DNA from: Casuarina equisetifolia
Taxonomy: Eukaryota > Streptophyta > Magnoliopsida > Fagales > Casuarinaceae
Direction: 5' to 3'
Length of the DNA: 64,000 nt
Assembly (NCBI GenBank): GCA_028551475.1
Contig: CM052358.1
Location: 12,817,938 to 12,881,937 of the forward strand
Shown here: piece after piece, positions 11,770-22,577 of the stretch
Layout of the letters: each line of letters opens with the position of its first letter
How positions within the stretch are numbered: position 1 is the first letter of the stretch
Translations under genes and position numbers: made by a program
The notes under the pieces: generated by a model
Database searches by the model: none
Told to the model about the DNA's origin: nothing
The model's input: only the letters and a program-made list of their open reading frames with translations

Positions 11770-13427
11770 GTGGCTTCAAACTTTAAGGCCTATACTCTAG
11801 GACAAATGTTTTTTAAGAAGGATAACAAGGTGCTCATGTCATATAGGGTAAAGGGAGAGGGAAATGTGTTAGTTAACAATGAAAAATGTTGTAAGGAAGT
11901 TAAGGCAAATGTAGGATTCCAATTGCAGATTCAATTGATACTAGACTTGCATGTAATGAAGCTGAAAAAAGGGTAGTTCTAGTGTTGTGAAAGTACTCTT
12001 AATGGAAACCACTAAGGTAGGACAACTAGAGATTGACTTTAAAAAGCTATTGAGAAGTTATGGGGAAATGTTTGAGGAGGTAGAAGGACTTCCACCATTA
12101 AGGAGTTCAATCATAAGATACCCCTTAAAGAGGAAAGTAAATGAATAGTGTCAAGGCCTTGGAGAATAAGGTGAGTTAGTTGTTGGATTTCAAAATCATT
12201 TAACCAAGTACTAGTCTTTACTCTTTTCTAGTATTACTAGTAAAAAACTAGAATGAATCATGAATATTATATGTCAACTACAGAGCCTTGAGTAGAAACA
12301 ATTAAGGATAGATTTCTCATTCCCATAGTTGAGAGGCTAATGGATAAGCTATATAAGGTGAGATTATTTACAAAGCATGATTTAAGATTAAGCTACTATC
12401 AAATCAAGCTACATCCCAATGATGTGTGCAAGATAACTTTTTCAAATGCACCAAGGCTTGTTATTTAGGCTATGTAATGCTTTTTCCACATTCCAAGTGT
12501 TAATGAACTTAGTTTTCATTAAGTTCCTAAGAAAGTTTATACTAGACTTTTTATACAACATCTTTATATATAGTAGGAGTTAGAAAAATAAATGGTGACA
12601 TATAGGAAAATTTTTTGAAGTGTTAAAGAATCATCAATTGTTTGTTAAGAAGATTAAGTGCTCCTTTAGGCAAAGTTTAGTTAAGTATTTTAAGCATAAG
12701 ATTAGTAGAGGAGTCGTAATTGATGAAGAGAAGATACAAGACATGTGGATTAGGTTAAACCAATGTAGGTGAAAAGGTTAAATGGTCTCATAGGCCTCAT
12801 AAGGTACTATTGGAGGTTTATTTCAAGATATGGGAAGATGTTGCACCATTCCCTAAGCCATTCAAGAAAGAATATTTTTGCTAGTATCCCTAACAACTAA
12901 GTTGGCATTTATGGCATTAAAAGAAGCCATGGCATTAACTTTCATACTTGCTTTGCCTAACTTTGAAAAGAATTTCATCTTGCAATGTGATGCATCTAAG
13001 GTAGGCTTAGGAATGCTTCTTTTGAAGGAAGGACATCTTATAGCATTCTTCAACCAAGCATTTGTAAGAAAAAGCATTTAGCTATGGTATTGGCAATAAA
13101 CAGATGTAGAAATTACTTATTAGTTAGGAGGTTCATAGTGTGGATTGGTCAAAGAAGTCTTAAGCATTTGTAAGAGTAACAAATTACCACTCTATCCCAG
13201 TAACACTAGCTAATTAAGTTGATGGGGTATGACTTTACCATTAAATACAAGTTGGGAAGGGAGAATAAAGTAGTATATGCCCTTTCATGTAAAGAATAAG
13301 ATGAGGCTAGGTTTAATGAAAAGGGAGAGCTAGTAGCCATTTGCCACCAATTCTTCATTAGATTGAACCAATTCAATATAAGGTAAGGAAGCAACCTAAG
13401 ATGCAAGCCTTGATTCAATAAATTCAA
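11770..13427 (+). pseudogene. Gypsy protease/RT/RNase H region, broken
   Basis: Several plus-strand frames joined by stops spell a gypsy polymerase: a spacer with EEVEGLPPLR near 12075, an RT finger/palm stretch with FTKHDLRLSYYQIK near 12370, and an RNase H part at 12878-13081 with FEKNFILQCDASK. The longest intact piece is only about 70 residues, so no enzyme can be made. Confidence 0.75.
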
Positions 13428-14587
13428 GAAAGGTTACTAGGGGCTATATAGTAGCTTAGGAATGGTATGGATGTTTATAAGGGAAAAATTTACTTGGGGC
13501 CAAAGCCTAAGCTTTCCACATCTTTAGTAGAAAAAATACATGCTACTACCTATAAAGGGATTTTCACAACTTATTAGAGGGCCAAGGCAATTTTTTTATT
13601 AGAAAGGCATGCAAAAAGGGATAAGGGATTTGGTCTAGAAAAGTATTACTTACTAGGAGAATAAAAGTGAGAACACTATGCTTGCTTTGTTACTACAACC
13701 ACTACTAGGGCCTATAGAGATTTGGATTGTTCTTTTTATGAACTTTATGGAAGGACTCCTTAGTTCTAAGGGAAAGAGTTATATTTTGGTGGTAATAGAT
13801 CAACTTTTGAAAATGACATTTTTTGCCACATCACCAACTTTATATCACCTTAACCATGGCAAAGGCCTTCTTAGACAATATTTATAGGTTATTTGTAATG
13901 TGTTATAAGATTATTTTTGATCAAGATCCTTATTATGCAGAGAATTATTCAATTTTCATAGGATGTGCTTGAACTACACTATATCATACCATATTTAATC
14001 CAATGGACAAATCAAAATAGTGAATAAAGTGTTCAAGATGTACTTAAGATGTTTCACCATTGATTAGCTAAGAATTTGATTAAGTGGCTTCCTTAGGCCA
14101 AGCCATGTTACAACACTAGTGTCCATGGATTCCATGTATCATAAAGAGTTTTAGTAGAGGATCTCATATACTTAGGCTTATTGCCATGTCACCAACACAC
14201 TGTGGGAATAAGGCAACTCCAAATATTGTCTCCCTAATATTATAGTCCCTTTAAGGTCCTCAAAAGGATAAGGTCTTTAGCAAATTGGTTAAGATTACCA
14301 AAAAAGTCAAACGTCCACATTGTCTTTCATGTTTCAGTTTTAAAGAAATGCTTAAGGCAAGTACTGTAGGTTCAAGAAGAGCTTCCATAATTCAACAAAC
14401 TTAAAAGCTTAGTGGCTTCATAACTTTAAGCCATTATAGATACATGAACCTTGAAGAATGAAGAACAGTTACTAGTAATATGGAAAAGGCTGATAGCAAA
14501 GAATGTTACTTGAGAACCCTATACTCAGTTTCACTTAAGGTATCTAGGATTCAACCTTGTGGGCAAGGTCCTTTGTTGAGGGGGAAT

Positions 14588-14956
14588 AAGTTAAAGTAGA
14601 CCTTCCATTATGTAAGTTTTTGCTTATAATTGGTGTAATACTAAAAGATTTGAGCTATTTAGAATGTTGTGGTAGGCATTGTTGCAAAAAACCTTAGGTT
14701 GGTCTAGCCTTTCATTAAGCATGAAGGATGAAAGGGTGTCTTAGCCTTTTACTTATCATTTTCGTAAAAAAGGACAAACATGATGAATGAATGCAACTTG
14801 AAATCCTTAATCTTGTGTGAGAAAATGGTACAATCTATTATGGATGCAAGGGTGCCATATCCCTTAGATTTGGATTGTTGTTGTTGTTGGTGGTGGTGGT
14901 TTTTTTTTTTTCTCCCTTTTCTATTATAGGCCAAGAAATGAGAGGTAAGCCAAATA
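14588..14956 (+). repeat. 3' LTR of the gypsy element
   Basis: Follows a purine-rich tract (tgagggggaataa, 14577-14589), as a 3' LTR should. It ends against sequence (gagaccctttgatgg) that belongs to a copia LTR. It contains a short TGG-rich and poly-T patch near 14890-14910. Confidence 0.65.
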
Positions 14957-15393
14957 GGAGACCCTTTGATGGTTTGTCAATCACTTAAAATTCCCATGGT
15001 TTGTCAATCACTTAGACCTTTAGTTCAATCACTTAAAATTCTAGTGTGTAATTTAGCTATAAAGTTTCTACCTAACTTACTTGTTTACTTCCACTATTTT
15101 ATTGTTTGCATGATCATTGATTTATCTAGTTTATGTATGATCATTGATTTATTGTTTGCATGAGGATTTTAAAGTTGATTTGTTACATGCTTATTAGAAA
15201 TATTTAATTTTCATGACAACGCTACATTCTTGTTTATTGTTTTAATTAAGAAACTGCATTGAATATTTTACATGTATAGAGAGTATCTTATCTTTGTAGA
15301 ATTGGTTTCTAAAAAGGATCATCTTTGTCTCCAGACTAGATTAGGAAGAAACCTAATTCAACTCCCTATTAGGTTGCTTAAAGACTCAACAAG

Positions 15394-15406
15394 TGGCGTT
15401 AAAGCC
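15394..15406 (+). promoter_or_regulatory. Degenerate copia primer-binding site
   Basis: tggcgttaaagcc lies three bases after the LTR end. It resembles the initiator-tRNA-Met complementary site (usually tggtatcagagc) with several changes. Confidence 0.5.
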
Positions 15407-16077
15407 AGGTTCTAGATACCTAAATTAGGTTTAAGATCACTATTTTACCAAATAAAAAGACTCCTATATTTGATGGATCTAACTATAATCACTAGAAAAC
15501 TCTGATGAAAATCGAGGTTATAGGTCATGATCATGAAGCATGGAAGATTATAGTTAAGTGAATTGAAGCACCAAAAAAAAAATGTTGATGAGTGGACCAA
15601 TCAAAAGACCAAGTAAATGAGTCTTGATTATAGGGCCATGACACAATTATACTTGGCACTCTCACTCATACAATACAATAGGATCTCCATATGTGAGATA
15701 GCTAGAGAAATCTGGAAAAAATTAAAGGTGACACATAAGGGCATTAGAAGAGTAAAGGCATTTAAGATTTAGATGGTTATTTAGGATTATGAACTATTTA
15801 GAATGAAAACTGCCAAATCCATGAGTGAGATGTTTCGCAAATTCATGAACATTAGTACTAGTCTCAAATTGTTAGGGAAATCATACAAAAATGATAAGTT
15901 ATTTAAGAAAATCTTAAGCTACTTACCAAAGTCATGAGATTCTATGATAGCTATAGAAGATACATAAGATTTGGACAAACTATCCATAGATGAGTTGTTG
16001 GGTTCCTTATAATCCCATTAGATAACTCTACTTAGAATGGAAAAGGGAAAAATCTCTTTAAGAATAGTAACCAAAAT

Positions 16078-16413
16078 TTGGCTTTTGAGGTTAAAGAACC
16101 AAAAGAGGTCTTAGATGATCTAGAAAATGACCTTGCAATGCTTGTCAAGAAATTTAGGGTTGCTCATAAAAAAGACAAATTTAGGAATAATGATAATCTT
16201 AGAAAAAGGAAAGAAACTAATGAGGAAATCTACTATAAATGCAAAAAACTTGGACACTTTCATTCTAACTATCCTAAATTGAAAAAGAAGTTTGATAAAA
16301 ATGACAAGGAAAGCATAAAAAAGGCCATGATTGCAACATGCAATGATAGCTCACATCTGATGAAGATGAAGAAGAGAATGAAACAACAACATATGCTTTG
16401 TTATGAAGTGTGA
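16078..16413 (+). pseudogene. Copia gag zinc-knuckle fragment
   Basis: A 111-codon open piece of gag. It shows a basic region and a CCHC-type knuckle, YYKCKKLGHFHSNYP, in which the first and last Cys of CX2CX4HX4C are Tyr, so zinc binding is lost. A second piece (16403-16642) carries on the acidic coiled-coil region typical of SIRE-type gag. Confidence 0.7.
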
Positions 16414-17239
16414 GGAACCTAATCTATGCATAGTGCCATTTAATGAAGATGGAAGAGATACTTTGAGTTTGTGTCTCATGGTAGCTAGTGAGAATACTAA
16501 AGATAAGGTAACATTTTTTGATGAAAACCATGATAATGACTTACAAATTGCCTTTTATGATTTGTTAAATGAATTTCAAAACATGAGTATAATTTTTTTA
16601 CAATTAAAAAGGGACAACATTACTTATGAGCAAAAAATGTAGATTTTGAAAAAGAAAATGATGATCTAAAATCAATGCTAACCTTTTAGGAAAGGAAAAC
16701 AATGATTTAAAAATCCATGTTGAATGCAATATGAAATGTGTTGATGTTAAGACATGCAAAGGGTGAAAGAAAGAAACTATAGACTTAAAAGGAGAAAATT
16801 TATTACTTGCTAAAAAACTAAAAGAGGGAGAAAGTGATCTTTAAGAAACAAAAGGTGTTATGGATAAGTTTACCAAAGGTAACATCGTTAGGGAAAATAG
16901 TTAGCTCATAATAAGGTATTTAGGATAAAGCTATAATAGAGTATATACTTGAGCAGAACAATAAGATGTTTGAAACTATGTGTGACATATCTAATAACTC
17001 TAAATGCATTAGTGATTCTGAAAAGCCCTTACCATAAATATATTATTGCATGCATGCGTTGTACTTATTAAGGACACTCTAATGATAAATCTTCGATTAA
17101 ACAAAAGAAACAACACTTAAAAAAAATTGATTTGGGTCCCAAAGAGGAACAATTGTGCTAATTTACAAGGACCCAAGAATAGTTAGGCACTAGAAAAGTC
17201 AAAGACCATTTTTGTTTTCGTAGGAGAATAACAAGGAGA

Positions 17240-17943
17240 CACCCTTAAAATGGTAGATGGATAATGGATGCTCAAGGCATATGACTAGGGACAAAAGTTT
17301 GTTCCTAAACCTAATTGAAATAAAAGGAGGTAAGGTTTCATTAAAGACAACTACAAAGGAACAATCAAAGGTATAAGCATCATTTGTAATTATCATTCCC
17401 ATGTTATCAAAAAATTATTTTATGTAGAAGAATTAAAGTATAATCTAATTAGTTGAGTAAAAAATGTGATACTAAAAGCTAAATTTCCATCTAGTTTCTA
17501 CAAACTGTACAATAAAGATTGAAAATTTAAACTATATTGCAAAAGAGTAGGAAATGCCTATATAATGTGATTGAATGTTGATACCATGATAGAAACATGC
17601 TTAGCATCATGTGTGAACATGGATAACATAATATGGCATAAAGAGTAGGACACATTAGTTTTTGTCAAATGCAAAAAACATCCAAAAAGAATCTTGTTAA
17701 AGGACTCCCTCAACTAGCAATAGATGAAAACACTATATGTCAATATTGTGTTAAGGGAAAAAAAAAAACTAGAAACAATTTTAAGGCCATAGATTTTATC
17801 CCAACAACTAGTTTAATAGAACTATTGCACATGGATTTGTTTGGACCATTGAGAACTACTACCTTAGGTGGTAAATCATTTGTTTATGTAATAGTAGATT
17901 ATTGTTTCTAGGTATACTTAGGTGTTTTTCCTAACTAGCAAAG
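17240..17943 (+). pseudogene. Copia protease and integrase N-terminal half
   Basis: The protease site is seen as MDNGCSRHMT near 17255; the family usually has D-S-G, so the Ser is changed to Asn. The integrase zinc region is seen at 17700-17760 (CQYCVKGKK), followed by LLHMDLFGPLRTTTLGGKSFVYVIVDY at reduced quality, interrupted by stops. The frame is cut at 17943-17953 by the LINE. Confidence 0.8.
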
Positions 17944-17953
17944 TGAAACTTTC
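17944..17953 (+). repeat. Target-site duplication, left copy (LINE insertion)
   Basis: tgaaactttc, repeated exactly at 20405-20414. The copia coding sequence continues directly after the second copy. Confidence 0.9.
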
Positions 17954-20404
17954 AGCAAACATGAAGAAATCTTTCTCAAACAAAAATCAAGGAACATATG
18001 GTTAAAAGAAAGAGATAACAACAGTAAGATTTTCTTTGCATCATTAATGTGGAGGAGAGTTCAAAACAAGATCAATAAATTGATACTAGATGATGGTTCA
18101 ATTATTACAGATGAGGAGGAATTAAAGTTTTCTATTTTTTCCTATTATTAGTCCATCCTTGGCAACTCTAGAAGTATCCCTACCTACTATAAGAGATTCA
18201 CTTCTCTATTCAACAAGGATATTAGTGTACTACTTAATTTGTCAAATTTTGAACATTCTGATGTTATTAAAGCACTTTGGGGCATTCATGATTTTAAAGC
18301 TCCTGGGCCTGATGGATATAACAGTCTATTCTATAAGAAAGCATGGCCTATCATTGGAAAGGATATAGAAGATGCTGTACTAGAGTTTTTCTCTTCAAGG
18401 AATTTGTTGAAAGCTATAAATTCTACATTACTTCCTTTAGTCCTAAAAATTCCCAATCCAAGTTACACCAAGGATTACCAACTAATAGCATGTTGTAATG
18501 TTCTATATAAAATCATTTCTAGGATGCTTGTTGAAAGGATAAACCTCATTCTACCTTCAGTGGTTAGCCAAAATCAAACAGCCTTCATTAAAGGACGACA
18601 GATTTTAGAGAATATTATGCTTTGTCAAGAACTTTTGCACAACTATCACAAGGGAGACAAAGGTAAATGCGTGGCTATAAAAATTAATCTTATGAAAGCA
18701 TATGACATGGTTAAATGGGATGCAGTATTAAGAGTTTTGAAAGCCATCAACATTCCCCCGTACTTGGTTGATCTTGTAGGTAAGTGTATCACTACAACAA
18801 GATTTTCAATAAACTTCAATGGAGAACATGTAGGATACTTTAAAAGTACTAATGTATTGTGACAAGGTGGTCCTCTATCCCCATATTTATTTGTATTGGC
18901 CATGGAGATACTCAATAGAATCATTATCACGAAAACCTCTATAATGGCATTTAAATTTCATTGGCGTCGTAAATCTAAAAAAATCACTCACTTATGTTTT
19001 GTTGATGATTTATTTCTCTTCTCTCATGGTGATGTGAACTCAATCCTTTGTTTTATAGAAGCTTTGGAAGAATTTTCTAAACTTACGAGTTTAAATTACA
19101 ACCCAAGCAAATGTCAAATTTTCTTTTCAGAGATATCAAAGTAGGAACTACTTCTTATCCTTGATCATACCTTTTTCCTTAAGGGTTCACTCCCTATCAG
19201 ATACCTTGGAGTTCCCCTTATCACGAAAAGGCTAACTCAAGTTGATGGTAAAGGTTTGATGGATAAAATCTTTGGAAGAATAGAAGGTTGGGGAATGAAA
19301 CATCTTAGTTATAGGAAGGTTACAATTGGCAAAATCTATTCTCATTTCCATATGTACATTTTGGATGCAAGTTTTTCTGCTACCAAAGCAAACAATTTAT
19401 GAGATTGAAAATAAGATAAGGAAATTTTTACGGGCAGGTAATACATATGTGCATCGGTTTCATAAAGTTGCTTGGCAAACTGTTTACTCACCAAAGAAAG
19501 AAGGGGGATTAGGTTTATTGAATCTCAAAATTTGGAATAAAGTTCTTTTAGGACGTATGCTTTGGAATCGAATAAATCTCCCAGAAGCTTCATTATAGAG
19601 TAAATGGATTCACAGTACAAAGTGTAAAAGAACTTTAGTAATGTAGTTAGACATAAAAGGTACAATGGCTTGGAGTTGGTGGAGTCTTCTTAAATTAAGG
19701 CCTACACTTGCCTCTATTCTCTCTAGTTCTACATATTGTTGTCAAAAGATTTATAATGATCTTCAGAAAGTTGATGTAACTGTGGATTGGTATGATTTAA
19801 TTTGGACTGGTGGCATTAGCAAATATAATTTCATTGGATGGCTTATTTGTAGGAACATACTTTTTACAACAACAAAAGTTGTATGGTGGCTTCCTTCGGT
19901 AGATGTATATTGTGATTTTTGTCAATCTCATCTAGAAAACAAGAGTCATCTATTTTTTGAATGTGCATGGACAAGGATGATTTAGAAAAGTATTCTCACT
20001 CAAAATGGAATCTGATATGACATTAGAGGATGGAATGAAGAGCTACAATGGATGATCAAAGTAGTTAAAGAAAAAGATTTAGCTACTAAACTCCTTAAGT
20101 TATCTTTCTTAGCTTGCATTTATTATATATGGGTTGAATGAAATAGAAGATGTTTTCATGGGAAAGTAATTGATATCTCTATTCTCTTAGCCAAAGTAAA
20201 AAAGGTAGTACGTGGGAGAGCTTTTTTATTTAGAAATATAAAACTTGCCTAATGAAATGTTGTTTTAAGTGAAATTTGGAAATTTTCAACTTCTATCTTT
20301 TCATAGATATGGTAACTTTTGTAATATTGGGGTATGCCCTTGTGCATTTGTATTTTAAAATAATATAATTTACCTTCCCACCAAAAATAAAAAAAATAAA
20401 AAAA
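17954..20404 (+). mobile_element. 5'-truncated L1-type LINE inserted in the copia integrase
   Basis: Non-LTR element starting inside ORF2 (KHEEIFLKQKSRN) and ending in an A-rich tail at about 20385-20404. Reverse-transcriptase blocks are clear: FKAPGPDGYNSLFYK, FIKGRQILEN, KINLMKAYDMVKW, and the catalytic block CFVDDLFLFSHGD (18996-19034, Asp-Asp kept). The C-terminal zinc motif YCDFCQSHLENKSHLFFEC lies near 19909-19965. The element has stops (for example LRQGG became a stop at 18861). It is flanked by a perfect 10-bp target duplication. Confidence 0.93.
18239..18862 (+). pseudogene. LINE reverse-transcriptase fragment
   Basis: 207 codons covering RT blocks 0-4 of the LINE. It ends at a stop where the family has GLRQGDPLSPYLF, so the protein is broken before the catalytic FADD block. 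Confidence 0.85.
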
Positions 20405-20414
20405 TGAAACTTTC
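20405..20414 (+). repeat. Target-site duplication, right copy (LINE insertion)
   Basis: tgaaactttc, identical to 17944-17953. Confidence 0.9.
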
Positions 20415-22400
20415 CAAATCTCTAAAGCCTTTTGCATAAGAATTCAAAATACAAGAAATTCGCATGTGAAATACATTAGGTTTAGTCATGGTGGAGAATT
20501 TAATAATCATTTCTTTGTTAATTTTTGTATTGAAAATGGAATTAAATTTTAGTTTTTAGCACATAGAACTATATAACAAAATGGGGTAATAAAAAGAAAA
20601 AATAGATCAATACAAGAAATGGCTAGAACTATGTTAATAGAAAATAACCTGTCTAGATATTTTTAGGAAAAAGTTATAAATATAGCATGCCATATCTTGA
20701 ATAAGGTCACCAATAGAGCAATAACCAAGAAAACACCCTATGAGATGATGAATAATAAGAGACCAAACATTGGATACTTTAGGGCTTTTAGATGCAAGTG
20801 TTTTATTCACAACAATGGAAAAGAACCATTAGAAAAGTTTGATGTAAAGAGTGATGATGGTCAAATTCTAGGATAATTAGATCATAGCAAGGCTTATTGA
20901 GTGTTTAACAAAAGGATTATGGTAGTTGAAGAATCTACACATGATATTTAATGAGACTAACATTTCTCTTCCAAAAGAAAGTGACATTGTTGATGCAAAA
21001 TTCACTTGTCCCCAAATTCCAAAGACAGAGGTAGTTGATGCTAAAGTAGAAATGACTAACACACCAATTGAAAAGGAACACTCTTATCCTAGAACTTGTG
21101 GGGAAGTGGATTCTAATTAGATTATTGGTAATAACTTATAGGAGGTCAAAACACATTTAATTGCTTAAAATATCTTTGAGTTTGTAGTTTTTGTTTCTTC
21201 ACGAAAACCAAAGAAAATAGAGTAAGCCATGAATGATAGTAACTAGATAATATCCATGCAAGAAGAGCCAAATTAGTTTGAAAGAAATGAAGTTTTGGAC
21301 TTTGGTAGAAAGGCCTTAACATCAAACTATTGTAAGAGCAAAATGGATCATTAAAAATAAGGCTGATGATCATGAAAACATAATTAGGAACAAAGCTAAA
21401 TTAGTAGCAAATGGATAATCAAGAAGAAGGAATAAACCTTGATGAAACATATGCACTAGTTACTAGATTAGAATCTATTTGCATATTACTTGCATTTGCT
21501 TGTTTCAAGAATTTCAAACTTTAACAAATGGATATGAAAAGTTCTTTTTTGAATGGATATATCAAAGAGGAAGTGTATGTAGAACAAACCCTTGGATTTG
21601 AAAATGAAAAATCTGTAAGTCACATGTTTAGATTAATCAAAGATTGTTTGGTCTTAAACAAGCTCCAAAAGCTTAATTTGATAGACCTAGTGAATTCTTG
21701 TTGGAAAATAAGTTCATAAAAAGACATGTAGATACAACCTTGTTCATCAAGAACCATGATTTAGACTTGTTGATAGTGCAAATATGTGTTAATGATATTG
21801 TTTTTAGATCTATAAATAGTCAAATGATTGAATATTTTACTACTATAATGAAAAGGAACGAATTATCTATTTACAAAGCACTTATCCTGAACATACAGTT
21901 AGTGATTTAGTCTCATTAAGATTCTTCAACACATGACTATAAAGCACAATGCCTACACTAGCCATTCTCTTCCTTACATACTTTGTTGTCCTTCTTTATT
22001 AATTTAGGAAAAGCTACATTACTACATAAGGCAGCTCCCTATGTGATCATTTAGTACAAAAGGTACCTTTTTCGGCTTTTCTCATTGCAACTCCAACCAC
22101 ATACTATCCTTCCTACATTTGAATCTTATTCTGAATAAGGAAAACCTATTTGTGGTGACTGTTAAGAAAATTCCCTATATTTTGCTAAAGGGGAGTTTGT
22201 TCTTCTATGCATCTCTTGTATTTCATACATAATAACTATATAGATGTTTATTTAATGCTCAGTGTCAAATCTTTTACTAATTTCCATAGATATACTAGAA
22301 AATGTACCTCATTGGGAGAGTTTGCTATGAAATTCCATAAACATATGCTTACTTTAAAAAGGAATCTTGCTATTTGGCAATTTAAAGACAGATGATGAAA
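20415..22400 (+). pseudogene. Copia integrase C-terminal half and reverse transcriptase
   Basis: The integrase resumes (frame pieces near 20480-20760, including the part that reads ITKKTPYEMMNNKRPN). RT follows with MDMKSSFLNGYIKEEVYVEQ at 21528-21587, a block normally read QMDVKSAFLNG. The catalytic YVDD block is CVNDIVF at 21787-21807, so one catalytic Asp is Asn. Stops are frequent. Confidence 0.8.
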
Positions 22401-22560
22401 AAGGGGGAGATATAAGCCTTATGCTAAACTAAAGGTTGCATCTATAGGGCTGATCTTTTTTATGCTGAATGTTGCACCTATATTGCTAAACATTGTCTAT
22501 GTTAAATGTTGTAACATTTGTCCGTTAAATGCTTGACTTATATTTTCTTTCATTATTATT

Positions 22561-22577
22561 AAAAAAAAAGGAGAGAG
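22561..22577 (+). promoter_or_regulatory. Copia polypurine tract
   Basis: aaaaaaaaaggagagag lies immediately before the TGTTGG start of the 3' LTR. This is the plus-strand priming site in this class. Confidence 0.8.

Larger units (their letters stand above)
9440..14956 (+). mobile_element. Decayed Ty3/gypsy LTR retrotransposon
   Basis: Two related LTRs flank a broken gag-pol region. The 5' LTR is 9440-9690 plus 10138-10254 (about 367 bp after removing a LINE insert) and the 3' LTR is about 14588-14956 (about 369 bp). Pol order can be followed on the plus strand: protease-RT spacer near 12000-12150, reverse transcriptase 12290-12900, an RNase H start with CDASKVG near 12985, the gypsy KLGRENKV motif near 13250, and an integrase core near 13690-13860 (SKGKSYILVVIDQL). 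The integrase core has lost its first catalytic Asp (MNF where MDF is usual). There are many stops and frameshifts. Neighbouring sequence on the right is a copia LTR. Confidence 0.8.
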
